Shown here: positions 49,298-57,888 of the stretch, piece after piece | Layout of the letters: each line of letters begins with the position of its first letter | Position numbering within the stretch: the first letter of the stretch is position 1 | Origin: RHKX01 sp963826475 | Lineage (GTDB): Bacteria; Actinomycetota; Thermoleophilia; Solirubrobacterales; 70-9 | NCBI GenBank assembly: GCA_963826475.1 | Contig: CAWGXC010000003.1 | Span: 1,364,001 to 1,428,000, forward strand | Length of the DNA stretch: 64,000 nt | Reading direction: 5' to 3' | Made by a program: the position numbers and the translations under genes | Notes under the pieces: generated by a model | What the model saw: only the letters and a program-made list of their open reading frames with translations | Told to the model about the DNA's origin: nothing | The model's database searches: none

Positions 49298-49765
49298 ATG
49301 CCCGATTCGATCATCAAGTCCACGCTGCGGCCCGTGGAGCCCCTCGGTGCCGATGCACTGATCGGCGATGCCGCCCGCCTCGTCGCTGCCTCGGGGCTTC
49401 CTGCATTGCCGGCGGTGGAACGCGACGGGAGCTTCGCCGGGATCTTCGGCGAGCGCGAGTTCATGGCGGCGCTGTTTCCGGGCTATTTCGGCGAACTGGC
49501 GTCCGCGGCGATGATCCGCCGTTCACTCGACGAGGCCATCGAGCGGCGCGAGTCCTGCCGCCTGGAGCCGATCCGTCGCTATCTCACTACGGATCACGTG
49601 ATGGTCGCCGACGAGTACTCAGACACCCAGCTGGCCGAGATCTTCCTCCACCATCGCGTGCTCGTGGTGCCGATCGCGACCGCCGGCAGGATCACGTCGG
49701 TGGTGACGCGAAGTGACTTCTTCGCCGAGCTCGTCATCAAGTTCGACGCGGCCGGCAAGAGCTGA
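49298..49765 (+). CDS. CBS-domain protein
   Basis: 155-residue soluble protein with two CBS motifs: DALIGDAARLVAASGLPALPAVERDGSFAGIFGEREFMAAL, and YLTTDHVMVADEYSDTQLAEIFLHHRVLVVPIATAGRITSVVTRSDFFAELV. CBS pairs usually bind AMP, ATP, SAM or c-di-AMP and gate transporters. It starts 4 bp after the transporter stop and is probably its regulatory partner. The linker between the CBS motifs is Arg/Glu-rich. Confidence 0.85.
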   Translation: MPDSIIKSTLRPVEPLGADALIGDAARLVAASGLPALPAVERDGSFAGIFGEREFMAALFPGYFGELASAAMIRRSLDEAIERRESCRLEPIRRYLTTDHVMVADEYSDTQLAEIFLHHRVLVVPIATAGRITSVVTRSDFFAELVIKFDAAGKS

Positions 49766-49825
49766 AGGCGGCGGTCAGCCCGGTGCGGCCGGCGCCGACG
49801 GTGGCGAGGCCACCGCGCCAGGCCA

Positions 49826-52177
49826 TCAGCCGGTCCGGTACCAGTCGACGTAGCTGCCGCAGGCGTCGGCGAGCGGCACGCGCCTGATCGCGTCTGGATT
49901 CGTCGGCGTCGCGGTGAGCGACCGCAGGTGTGCCTCGTTCGGAGCCCGGAGCAGACGGGCGAGGAGGTTCGGCTCCTCGGGCTCGACCGTGACCACGGCC
50001 TTGGTCGGGCCGGAGACCTCGACGTCACCGACCGGAAAGGTCGGGGTCTCGCCGCGGAAGTCGAGGTTCGCCACCACCGTGGTATCGATGCCGAGATCCG
50101 GAGAGGTGACGTGCAGGGGACGGCGACTGTCGTAGGCGAGCGAGATCTGCCAGGCGCCGGCCCGCGGGATGTCGAGCACCTGGCTCACCGGTGCGCCGTC
50201 GCTCGTCTCAGCGGACGGCTGCCATCCATCGGCGTCGTCGATCACGGGCTCGGGATCCCAGACGATCGCCGACCCGCCGCCGCGGGCGATCCGCGCCCCG
50301 CCGACGTGGTCGCAATTGAGCTCGGCACCCGGATCGGTGCCCTCGTCGAGCGTCTTTCGCTTGCCGGTTGCTCCGGTGCGCTCGTAGAGCACGTAGTCGT
50401 GGGTTTGCATGACCTCGTCGAAGCGAGGCGGAACGCTCGAGGCGGGACCACCAGTCGTCGCGAGCACGTAGCGAAAGTCGTCCAGCGTCTTCGGGTAGAC
50501 GGCATCGACGTCGAATTTCTCCCCTCCCCCCTTCCCCTTCTTGAATCGGGGCTTGGAATCCTCGACGTCATAGAAGTTCGTCACGACTCCGGTGATCTCC
50601 GCCGAGCCGCGGAGCTCCCAGCCGATGAAGTCGTCGCGACCGAGGAAGAGGACGTCCTGGCCGGCCACCGAGCTGCGAATCCGCTCGAGCTGATCGGAAT
50701 GCGCGTTCGGACCCACGGGCGCCTGGCGCAGGACGAGGAAGGTCGACAGGCTCCCGGCGAACACGACGAACACCCCGACGGCGAGGGCCGGACCCCTCGC
50801 TCCGAGCGTCCCCCGCAGGGCGACGGCCATCACGAGCGGAGCCGCGATCGCGAGCGCCTTGGCCGCGATGTAGGGGCTGCCTGCGATCGCCAGGAGGACC
50901 CAGACGCCGATGGTCGCCAGCGCCGCCGCGGGGAGGAAGAGGCGACCATCGCGCGAGCTGCGCGCGACGCCGAGGCCGACCGCGATTGCAGCGAGCAGCG
51001 CCCCGGCATAGAAGGCGATCGCCGGCGCGCCCGCGGCGGATGCGGAGATGCGGAAGTCGCCGGACGGCCAGATTCCCAGCGCCTCCAGCGGCGAGAGCGA
51101 GCCCTTGAGGTTGCCGAGCTGCGAGCCGAATCGATCCGGGTTGAGCGCCGATAGGCGGCTGAAGTCCGCGATGCGGCTCCAGTCCTGGACGGTGGCAAGG
51201 GCCACGACCGCAACGACGCCGAGGGCGTACGGCGCGAGCTTGCGCGGCCAGTCCTCGGAGAGGACGGGCCGCGGCTTGACGAGCAGATACCTGGCCCCGG
51301 TTACGGCAACCGCCACCGCGCCGACCCAGAGCAGCCCCGGCAGGCTGTAGTTGAAGAAGCTGGCCGCGACGAGCAAGGCGAGCGGGAGGACCCTGAGGAG
51401 TGGCTGAGCGTTCGGGGTCATCGCGTCCCTCCTCTCCAGCCCGACCAAATTCGCGAGGCCCGCAGCGAAGCCGATCAGCAGCAGCGCCTGAAGCGGCTCC
51501 TTGAACGCCCCCTGGAAGAGATAGGACGCGCCGAGATATGAGAGCGCGATCAAGCAGGCGCCGATTACCCTCCGGACGCGAGGCAGACCTTCGAGCAGCC
51601 CGACGCCGACCAGGCCGAGCAGTGGGGCGAGCACCAGCGTGAAGCCGGCCCAGACGTCGACGAGCCCGAAACCGCTCGCCTCTCCGATGGAGGCGACGAT
51701 CGCGTGCGGCCCGACCGGGTAGCCACCCTTGACGAAGCTGGGCACCGGTCCCGAGGGGTCGCTCAGGTAGTTGGCGATGATCAGGTGGGAGGCCATGTCG
51801 TCGTTGACCAGCCCCACGCCGAGGATCCCGACGTGGCCGGCGAGCGCGAACGGCAGCGAGGCTGCGAGAACCGTCGCCATGACGACCGGAGCGCCGGTCG
51901 TCAGCGCGGCGCGGCTGACCTCGATCCGTCCCGGCAGATAGGCGCCCGCGGCGATCGTCGCAATCGCGAGAACGGCCCCGGCTGTGATCGCATGACCAGG
52001 GAGCCGAATCGCGACCCCGCCGAGCACCAGGAGGGCGGCGATCCCGTAGGCCGGCGCGATCCAGGAGAGGGCGCACCGAGTGCCCTTCCCACCGCCGGTG
52101 GCGAGGGCGACGAGCGCCTGTCCGATCAGCAGCGAGGCGCCGAGGACGAGGAGCAGCGTGCCGTAGGCGCCGATCAC
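49826..52177 (-). CDS. Large polytopic membrane protein with extracellular C-terminal domain
   Basis: 783-residue protein. Residues 1 to about 490 contain roughly 13-14 hydrophobic helices with GT-C glycosyltransferase-like features, including an acidic loop after an early helix (GLVNDDMASHLIIANYL). The last 290 residues are soluble, with a possible jelly-roll/carbohydrate-binding segment (GAWQISLAYDSRRPLHVTSPDL...VEVSGPTKAVVTVEPEEP) and two cysteines. I do not recognise a named family. The GTG at 52177 is the probable start. It lies just downstream of asd, same strand, with a 24-bp gap. Confidence 0.78.
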   Translation of the reverse strand: MIGAYGTLLLVLGASLLIGQALVALATGGGKGTRCALSWIAPAYGIAALLVLGGVAIRLPGHAITAGAVLAIATIAAGAYLPGRIEVSRAALTTGAPVVMATVLAASLPFALAGHVGILGVGLVNDDMASHLIIANYLSDPSGPVPSFVKGGYPVGPHAIVASIGEASGFGLVDVWAGFTLVLAPLLGLVGVGLLEGLPRVRRVIGACLIALSYLGASYLFQGAFKEPLQALLLIGFAAGLANLVGLERRDAMTPNAQPLLRVLPLALLVAASFFNYSLPGLLWVGAVAVAVTGARYLLVKPRPVLSEDWPRKLAPYALGVVAVVALATVQDWSRIADFSRLSALNPDRFGSQLGNLKGSLSPLEALGIWPSGDFRISASAAGAPAIAFYAGALLAAIAVGLGVARSSRDGRLFLPAAALATIGVWVLLAIAGSPYIAAKALAIAAPLVMAVALRGTLGARGPALAVGVFVVFAGSLSTFLVLRQAPVGPNAHSDQLERIRSSVAGQDVLFLGRDDFIGWELRGSAEITGVVTNFYDVEDSKPRFKKGKGGGEKFDVDAVYPKTLDDFRYVLATTGGPASSVPPRFDEVMQTHDYVLYERTGATGKRKTLDEGTDPGAELNCDHVGGARIARGGGSAIVWDPEPVIDDADGWQPSAETSDGAPVSQVLDIPRAGAWQISLAYDSRRPLHVTSPDLGIDTTVVANLDFRGETPTFPVGDVEVSGPTKAVVTVEPEEPNLLARLLRAPNEAHLRSLTATPTNPDAIRRVPLADACGSYVDWYRTG

Positions 52178-52201
52178 TTCGTCACCGGCGAGGCGGCTCG
52201 C

Positions 52202-53263
52202 TCAAGGGAACGAAGCGATCAATGCGGGCTCGCCGGGGACGCGGACGAGGTCCCGCTCGACGAGCACCTCGGCCACCTGCACGGCATTGGTCGCCGCGCC
52301 CTTGCGCAGGTTGTCGCCGACGATCCAGAGATTCAGGCAGCGCTCGTGGGACGGATCGCGGCGGATCCTCCCGACGAGCACGTCATCGCGACCGGCTGCG
52401 AGGCTCGCCATCGGATAGACGCCGGCGGCGGGGTCGTCGAGGACGACGAGACCGGGTGCGGCGGCGAGCAGCTCGCGGCATGCGACGGGGTCGAGCGGCT
52501 CGCGCGTTTGTACGTTCACCGACTCCGAATGGGCGCTGAAGACCGGTACGCGGGCGCAGGTGGCCGAGATCCCCATCTCGGACTCCGACGCGCCGAGGAT
52601 CTTGCGCGTCTCGGCCATCATCTTTCGCTCCTCGGTCGTGTAATCGTCGCCGTCCTTGAAGGTCTCGACTTGCGGCAGCACGTCGAAGGCGATGACGTTC
52701 GGGTAGACGCTCGCGACCGCCTCCTCACCGGCGAGGATCGCCCCCGACTGGGTGCGCAGCTCCTCGATCGCCCGCTGACCGGTGCCCGAAACCGACTGGT
52801 AGGTCGAGATCACCAGGCGCTCGATGCCAACGGCCTCGATGATCGGCTTCAGCGCCACGACCATCTGCATCGTCGAGCAGTTCGGGTTGGCGATCAGCCC
52901 ACGGTGATCGGCGGCCGCCTCGGGGTTCACCTCGCTGACGACGAGCGGGACGGCCTCGTGCATGCGCCAGTAGCTGGTGTTGTCGACGACGACGGCCCCG
53001 GCGGCGATCAGGCGGGGCGCCCATTCGGCGCTGACCGAACCGCCGGCGGAGGAGATGACGATGTCCAATCCCCGGATCGACTCCTCCGACAGCGCGAGGC
53101 ACTCGACCTCGCCGCCGTCGAAGGGCAGACGCTTACCGGCCGAGCGCTCGCTCGCGAGCGGGACGAGCTCGCTGATCGGGAAGGACCGCTCGGCGAGGAC
53201 GTCGAGGACGGTCGAGCCGACCGCCCCGGTCGCGCCGAGGACGCCGACCCGGTAGCCGCTCAT
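52202..53263 (-). CDS. asd: Aspartate-semialdehyde dehydrogenase
   Basis: 353-residue enzyme reducing aspartyl phosphate to the semialdehyde for lysine (DAP), threonine and methionine synthesis. NADP site VGVLGATGAVGSTVLDVL, catalytic Cys in IANPNCSTMQMV, and the downstream His/Arg region (SAHSESVNVQTREP). Length and order match bacterial Asd. The ATG at 53263 overlaps the lysC stop as ATGA, giving the classic actinobacterial lysC-asd operon. Confidence 0.96.
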   Translation of the reverse strand: MSGYRVGVLGATGAVGSTVLDVLAERSFPISELVPLASERSAGKRLPFDGGEVECLALSEESIRGLDIVISSAGGSVSAEWAPRLIAAGAVVVDNTSYWRMHEAVPLVVSEVNPEAAADHRGLIANPNCSTMQMVVALKPIIEAVGIERLVISTYQSVSGTGQRAIEELRTQSGAILAGEEAVASVYPNVIAFDVLPQVETFKDGDDYTTEERKMMAETRKILGASESEMGISATCARVPVFSAHSESVNVQTREPLDPVACRELLAAAPGLVVLDDPAAGVYPMASLAAGRDDVLVGRIRRDPSHERCLNLWIVGDNLRKGAATNAVQVAEVLVERDLVRVPGEPALIASFP

Positions 53264-54561
53264 CGGCTTATGCGGGGACGATGATGCACGCCGGTCGGCT
53301 CCTCGCGATGGACCGAGTCGATGCCGAGCCCGAAGCTCTCGTGCAGGGCGCGGACGGCATCGGCAACCCGATCGGAGGAGATGACGCAGGAGATCTTGAT
53401 CGGCGAGGTGGAGATCATCTCGATGTTGATCCCCTCATCGCCCAGCACCGTGAACACCTGGGCGGCAACACCGGGATGACTGCGCATTCCTGCCCCGACG
53501 ATCGAAACCTTGCCGATCCGCTCGTCCGTGAGGATCTCGCCCGAGCTCAGCCCGATGCCCTCGAGCGTCTCGATCGCGCTCCGGAGGTCGTCACGCGTGA
53601 CCGTGAAGGAGAGGTCGGCGCCGTGCTCGGTGGACACGGGCTCGTTCTGGATGATCACATCGACGTTGACGTTCGCATCCGCGAGGGCGCTGAAGATGCG
53701 ACCCGCCATGCCGGGCTCGTTCTCGACGCCGGCGAGCGTCACTCGGGCTTCCTCGTCGGAATGGGTTACGGCTGTTACGAGCGGGCGTTCCATGGTTTCG
53801 TCCTCGGCGACAACGAGGGTACCGGTGCTCTCGTCGAACGATGAACGGCAATGGATCGGGATTCCATGGTTGCGCGCGTACTCGACGCTGCGCAACTGCA
53901 GCACCTTTGCGCCGGAGGCCGACATCTCGAGCATCTCCTCGAACGAGACGACGGGGAGCTTGCGAGCATTTGGCACGATCCGCGGATCGGCGCTGAATAC
54001 CCCCGCGACGTCGGTGTAGATCTCGCAGACGTCCGCTTGCAGCGCCGCCGCAAGCGCAACGGCCGTGGTGTCGGAGCCACCGCGGCCGAGTGTGGTGACG
54101 TCCTTGGAGTCGGTCGAAACGCCCTGGAAGCCGGCGACCAGGACGATGCTGTCCTCCTCGAGGGCGGCCTGGATGCGATCGGCCCGCACGTCGATGATCC
54201 GGGCCTTCGTATGCGAGGAATCCGTGACGATGCCGGCCTGGGAGCCCGTCAGCGAGATCGCCTGGTGACCCAGGTCCCAGATCGCCATCGCACAGAGGGC
54301 GCACGAGATCCGCTCGCCCGTCGAGAGCAGCATGTCCATCTCCCGTGGGCTCGGGCGGTCGGAGATCTCACGAGCCATGTTGGTCAGCTCGTCCGTGGTC
54401 TTGCCGCGTGCGGAGAGCACGGCCACCACCCGGGAACCGCGCTCGCGCTCGGCGACGATCCGCGCGGCGGCTCGCTTCAGGTCGTCAGGGGCGGCCACGG
54501 AGGAGCCGCCGAACTTCATGACGACGGTCTGGCGGGACTGCGATGTGGCTTCGGCTGCCAT
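53260..54561 (-). CDS. lysC: Aspartate kinase
   Basis: 433-residue aspartokinase that phosphorylates aspartate. The kinase core begins VVMKFGGSSVAAPDDLKRAA and includes LGRGGSDTTAVALAAALQADVCEIYTDVAGVFSADPRIV. Two C-terminal ACT domains (VTLAGVENEPGMAGRIFSAL and VSIVGAGMRSHPGVAAQVFTVLGDEGINIEMIS) give feedback control by Lys/Thr. The ATG at 54561 fits the kinase start; an in-frame region upstream reads into unrelated sequence. A TATCCT element lies 10 nt before the ATG. No lysine riboswitch is evident. Confidence 0.95.
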   Translation of the reverse strand: MAAEATSQSRQTVVMKFGGSSVAAPDDLKRAAARIVAERERGSRVVAVLSARGKTTDELTNMAREISDRPSPREMDMLLSTGERISCALCAMAIWDLGHQAISLTGSQAGIVTDSSHTKARIIDVRADRIQAALEEDSIVLVAGFQGVSTDSKDVTTLGRGGSDTTAVALAAALQADVCEIYTDVAGVFSADPRIVPNARKLPVVSFEEMLEMSASGAKVLQLRSVEYARNHGIPIHCRSSFDESTGTLVVAEDETMERPLVTAVTHSDEEARVTLAGVENEPGMAGRIFSALADANVNVDVIIQNEPVSTEHGADLSFTVTRDDLRSAIETLEGIGLSSGEILTDERIGKVSIVGAGMRSHPGVAAQVFTVLGDEGINIEMISTSPIKISCVISSDRVADAVRALHESFGLGIDSVHREEPTGVHHRPRISR

Positions 54562-54747
54562 GGAACCGGTGAGGATAGAGCGGAGCATGCGCCATCCGAC
54601 TTGACCGCGGCGCGGCGCGCCACCGGCGAGAAACGTCACACGGCGGTGCTGATTGCGTGACATCCAGGCCTGGATGCGTTCGGCGGCGGCCCGCAACCTC
54701 GCCACATGGCCCGCGAGCTGCCATTTACTGACCATGGACGACAGCGA

Positions 54748-55635
54748 ATGGCAGCTGATCGCGCGAGTGTCCTCGCCGAGCGGCAGGCGTGGGCGATCGC
54801 GCGGTTGCAACTTCGCTCGCTCGGCTTCTCCGAGGCACGGATTCGCAGCTGGCTCGCCACCGGCCGCCTCCACCCCCACCTGCCCGGCGTGTACGCCTGG
54901 GGCCGGCCCGCCCTCGACGAGAAGGGTGAACACGCCGCCGCCCTCCTGTTCGCAGGACGGGGCTCCGCGCTCACGGGCCTGACGGCACTTTGGTGGCAGG
55001 AGCTCCTCGGCGACCGCCCGACCGCCATCCACATCGACGCGCCCGGCCGCAGTCGCTCCCGCCGTGGCCTGCGGATCCGGCACCCGGCACTCCGGGTGGA
55101 GTGCCACGACCGCGAAGGCCTGCCGGTGGTCCCCCTCCCCCGCGCCGTCCTGATCGCCGCGAGCTCCCTCAGCCACAACGCGCTGCGGAATGTTCTCGCC
55201 CGAGCCGACTTCAAAGGCATTCTCGACCTCCCCTCCCTGCATTCGGCCTGTCGTGGCGGCACGCCGGGCAGCAGAGCACTGCGTTCCGCGCTCGCCTCCC
55301 ATCTACCGCAACTCGCGATGTGCGCCAACGACTTCGAGATCGACTTCGTGCTCCTCTGCGAGGCCCACTCCCTCCCGATCCCCGAGCCCAACCCCCGCAT
55401 CGGGCGCTACCGGCCGGACATGCTGTGGCGCGATGCTCGGCTGATCGTCGAACTCGATGGAGATGACGCGCATTCATCCCCGGCTCAGCTGATCGCCGAC
55501 GCCCGACGGCAGCGGTGGCTCGAGGGACGCGGCTTCACCGTGATCCGCTTCACCTGGGACGCGGTGCAGTTCCAGTCCGGGCGCGTCGCCGAGGAGGTGC
55601 GGCGGGCGCTTCGGCTCCGTGGTTCGACCGGCTGA
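54748..55635 (+). CDS. DUF559-type nuclease-like protein with AbiEi-like N-terminus
   Basis: 295 residues. The N-terminal winged-helix-like segment (AERQAWAIARLQLRSLGFSEARIRSWLATGRLHPHLPGVYAWG) resembles AbiEi-type antitoxins. The C-terminal part has a PD-(D/E)xK/Vsr-like pattern: IGRYRPDMLWRDARLIVELDGDDAHSS, then RRQRWLEGRGFTVIRFTWDAV. Such genes are frequent in Thermoleophilia and high-GC actinobacteria, and their function is undefined. No AbiEii-type toxin gene adjoins it. An ATG at 54706 would add 14 residues. It is divergent from lysC. Confidence 0.8.
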   Translation: MAADRASVLAERQAWAIARLQLRSLGFSEARIRSWLATGRLHPHLPGVYAWGRPALDEKGEHAAALLFAGRGSALTGLTALWWQELLGDRPTAIHIDAPGRSRSRRGLRIRHPALRVECHDREGLPVVPLPRAVLIAASSLSHNALRNVLARADFKGILDLPSLHSACRGGTPGSRALRSALASHLPQLAMCANDFEIDFVLLCEAHSLPIPEPNPRIGRYRPDMLWRDARLIVELDGDDAHSSPAQLIADARRQRWLEGRGFTVIRFTWDAVQFQSGRVAEEVRRALRLRGSTG

Positions 55636-55759
55636 CAGCGGGCTGGTGAACGGTCATCGCAAAACGGGCCGACATCGCCGACCTCGGGGGCGTCGCCAAT
55701 CGGGGTCCCGACGGTCTCCGATCTGCTTTCCTCGAATCGTGGGAAGAGGAGTGAAGGTC

Positions 55760-56920
55760 GTGTGCCACGGCGCCGGCCCCGTTGTGATCGCCTTCGCCGT
55801 GCTCGGACTTAGCTGGCTGATGCTCGGCGGCGGCGGTGGCGTCGGCAGCCGGGTGGAGCAGGCCGAAGCCACTTCATCACCCCCGCGGCCGGCGGCGAGG
55901 CATGAGCCGGCGGCAGGGAAGCATTCCGTGCAATCGCCCGGTGCGCTCGTCGACCGTGTGATGCTCGTCGGCTTCGATGGCTCGGGACCGGAGGCCGACA
56001 TCGTCTCCGAGCTCGGCAACCACCACTACGGGGGAGTTCTGATCGGCGCCTCGAACTGGCAGGCCTCGAAGGCCGACGGGAAGCTGACGGACGCCCTTCG
56101 AGCGAGCGTCGAGGGGGCAGGCCTCCCTGCTCCGTTGATCGCCATCGACCAGGAGGGTGGTGACAACCGCACCCTCTCGAGCATCGGCCCGGAGACCTCG
56201 GAGGCCGACATCGGCGCCGCCGCGGATGCCGGTGCCGCTCGGGACTGGGCCGAGGCGGCTGGTGTGGACCTGGCTCGAGCCGGGATCGATCTGAACCTCG
56301 CGCCGATCGCCGACGTCGGGTCGATCAACAGCCCGGTCGCCGGCCGGACGTTCTCCGACGACGCCGGTGTGGTCGCGGCGATGACCGCAGCGGCCGTTCA
56401 GGGCTGTGAGCGTGCCGGCGTCGCGTGCGCGGTCGCCCACTTCCCGGGCCTGGGAGCCGCGTCGCAGGACACCGACGAAGGACCCGCAACGGTCGGCCTC
56501 GATGCAGCGACGCTGCGCAGGCGAGACCTGGTGCCCTTCCGGGCAGCGTTCGCCGCGGACGCGCCGGCCGTCGTCGTCTCACACGGTCTCTACGCCGCCT
56601 TCGATCCGATCACCCCGGCCTCACTCTCCCCCACCATCACCACCGACATGCTCCGTGACGAGCTCGGGTTCCAGGGCGTTGCCATCAGCGACGATCTCGA
56701 CGCCGGCGCCCTCAGCGCCGGCGGTCAGCCCGGACGATCCGCAGTCTCTGCGATCAACGCCGGCATCGACCTCGTACAGGTCTCCGATCCCGGCGACGTC
56801 AAGCGGGTTCGCCTCGCGCTGCTCGAGGCGCTTCGCAGCGGCGAGATCAGCGAGAGCCGGATGAGCGAAGCGGCGGGCCGGGTCGGCACGCTCGCTCGCT
56901 CGCTCGGCGCGAAGGATTAG
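55760..56920 (+). CDS. Glycoside hydrolase family 3 protein (NagZ-like), catalytic His absent
   Basis: 386-residue GH3 N-terminal domain protein with one membrane helix or signal (PVVIAFAVLGLSWLMLGGG). It has LIAIDQEGG, DLNLAPIADVG, CAVAHFPGLGAAS and the nucleophile Asp in GVAISDDLDAGAL. NagZ enzymes carry KHFPGHG followed by D-S-H; here it reads AHFPGLG and DTD, so the Lys and the acid/base His are missing. Activity on muropeptides is uncertain. The GTG at 55760 follows an AGAGGAG ribosome site by 9 nt. It ends 5 bp from the convergent recR. Confidence 0.82.
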   Translation: MCHGAGPVVIAFAVLGLSWLMLGGGGGVGSRVEQAEATSSPPRPAARHEPAAGKHSVQSPGALVDRVMLVGFDGSGPEADIVSELGNHHYGGVLIGASNWQASKADGKLTDALRASVEGAGLPAPLIAIDQEGGDNRTLSSIGPETSEADIGAAADAGAARDWAEAAGVDLARAGIDLNLAPIADVGSINSPVAGRTFSDDAGVVAAMTAAAVQGCERAGVACAVAHFPGLGAASQDTDEGPATVGLDAATLRRRDLVPFRAAFAADAPAVVVSHGLYAAFDPITPASLSPTITTDMLRDELGFQGVAISDDLDAGALSAGGQPGRSAVSAINAGIDLVQVSDPGDVKRVRLALLEALRSGEISESRMSEAAGRVGTLARSLGAKD

Positions 56921-56925
56921 CGGCG

Positions 56926-57516
56926 CTAGAGCGTTCGGCGGCCGATCAGAGCGCGCCCGAGGGTGACCTCGTCGGCGTGCTCGAGATCGGCTCCGACCGG
57001 GAGCCCGCTCGCCAGGCGGGTGAGGACGACCTGATCGCGCAGGCGATCAGCGATGTGATGCGCGGTCGCCTCACCGGTGGTGGTGGGGTTGGTGGCGATC
57101 ACGATCTCCTCGATGTCGTTCTCTGCGACCCGCCTCACGAGCTCCTCGATCTTGAGGTCGCTCGGGTCGACCCCGTCAATCGGCGAGAGGGCGCCTCCGA
57201 GCACGTGATAGAGCCCGCGGTACTCCCCGGTCCGCTCGATCGGGATCACGTCCTGGGGCTCCTCGACCACGCAGATCAGCTCGCGGCGCCTGCGGCCGTC
57301 GGCGCAGATCACGCACTCCGTCCCCTCGGCCAGGTTGAAGCAGGTCTCGCAGAGGCCGATCTGCTCCTTGACCTCGCGCAGAGCAGCAGACAGCGCGAAC
57401 GCGTCATCGTCGCTCGAGCGCAGGATGTGGAAAGCAAGGCGCTGAGCGGTCCGCCGCCCGATTCCCGGCAGCTTGCCCAGCTCGGCGATCAGCCGATCGA
57501 CGGGAGGCGGGTGCAA
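56926..57516 (-). CDS. recR: Recombination mediator protein RecR
   Basis: 196-residue RecFOR component that loads RecA onto gapped DNA. Helix-hairpin-helix (RLIAELGKLPGIGRRTAQRLAFHIL), zinc finger (CETCFNLAEGTECVIC) and Toprim domain (ICVVEEPQDVIPIERTGEYRGLYHVLGGALSPIDG) are all present. The TTG at 57516 directly follows the ybaB stop. The dnaX-ybaB-recR order is conserved through bacteria. Confidence 0.96.
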   Translation of the reverse strand: MHPPPVDRLIAELGKLPGIGRRTAQRLAFHILRSSDDDAFALSAALREVKEQIGLCETCFNLAEGTECVICADGRRRRELICVVEEPQDVIPIERTGEYRGLYHVLGGALSPIDGVDPSDLKIEELVRRVAENDIEEIVIATNPTTTGEATAHHIADRLRDQVVLTRLASGLPVGADLEHADEVTLGRALIGRRTL

Positions 57517-57888
57517 CTACATACCGGGCAGCGATAGCCCGCCCAGACCACCGCCGCCGAGGCCGCCGGCGATCCCACCCATCTTCGACTCCGCCCGCTC
57601 CTGCGCGGCCCGGATCCCCTCGTTGACCGCCGCGAGAACCATGTCCTGGAGCATCTCGACGTCGGTGGGGTCGACCGCGTCGGGATCGATCGTGATCTCC
57701 TGAATGACGAGGTCACCGGTGACCTTCACCTTGACCATGCCGCCGCCGGCGCTGGCGTCGACGACCTCGTCCTTGAGCTCCTCCTGCGCCTTCGCCATGT
57801 CGGCCTGCATCTGTTGCGCCTGCTTCAGGATCGCCCCCATGTCCATACCGCCGCCCATCCCGCCCGGGCCGGGCCGTCCTCGTGCCAT
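57517..57888 (-). CDS. YbaB/EbfC nucleoid-associated protein
   Basis: 123-residue DNA-binding dimer. The core (ILKQAQQMQADMAKAQEELKDEVVDASAGGGMVKVKVTGDLVIQEITIDPDAV) is typical. Both ends are extended: a Gly/Met-rich N-terminus (MARGRPGPGGMGGGMDMG) and a Gly-rich tail. The ATG overlaps the dnaX TGA within TGATG, and recR begins immediately after its stop. Confidence 0.93.
   Translation of the reverse strand: MARGRPGPGGMGGGMDMGAILKQAQQMQADMAKAQEELKDEVVDASAGGGMVKVKVTGDLVIQEITIDPDAVDPTDVEMLQDMVLAAVNEGIRAAQERAESKMGGIAGGLGGGGLGGLSLPGM

Noticed and set aside
54562..54747. Possible lysine riboswitch upstream of lysC
   Set aside because: The likely -10 lies only 10 nt from the lysC ATG, leaving no leader, and no lysine-box elements are visible.
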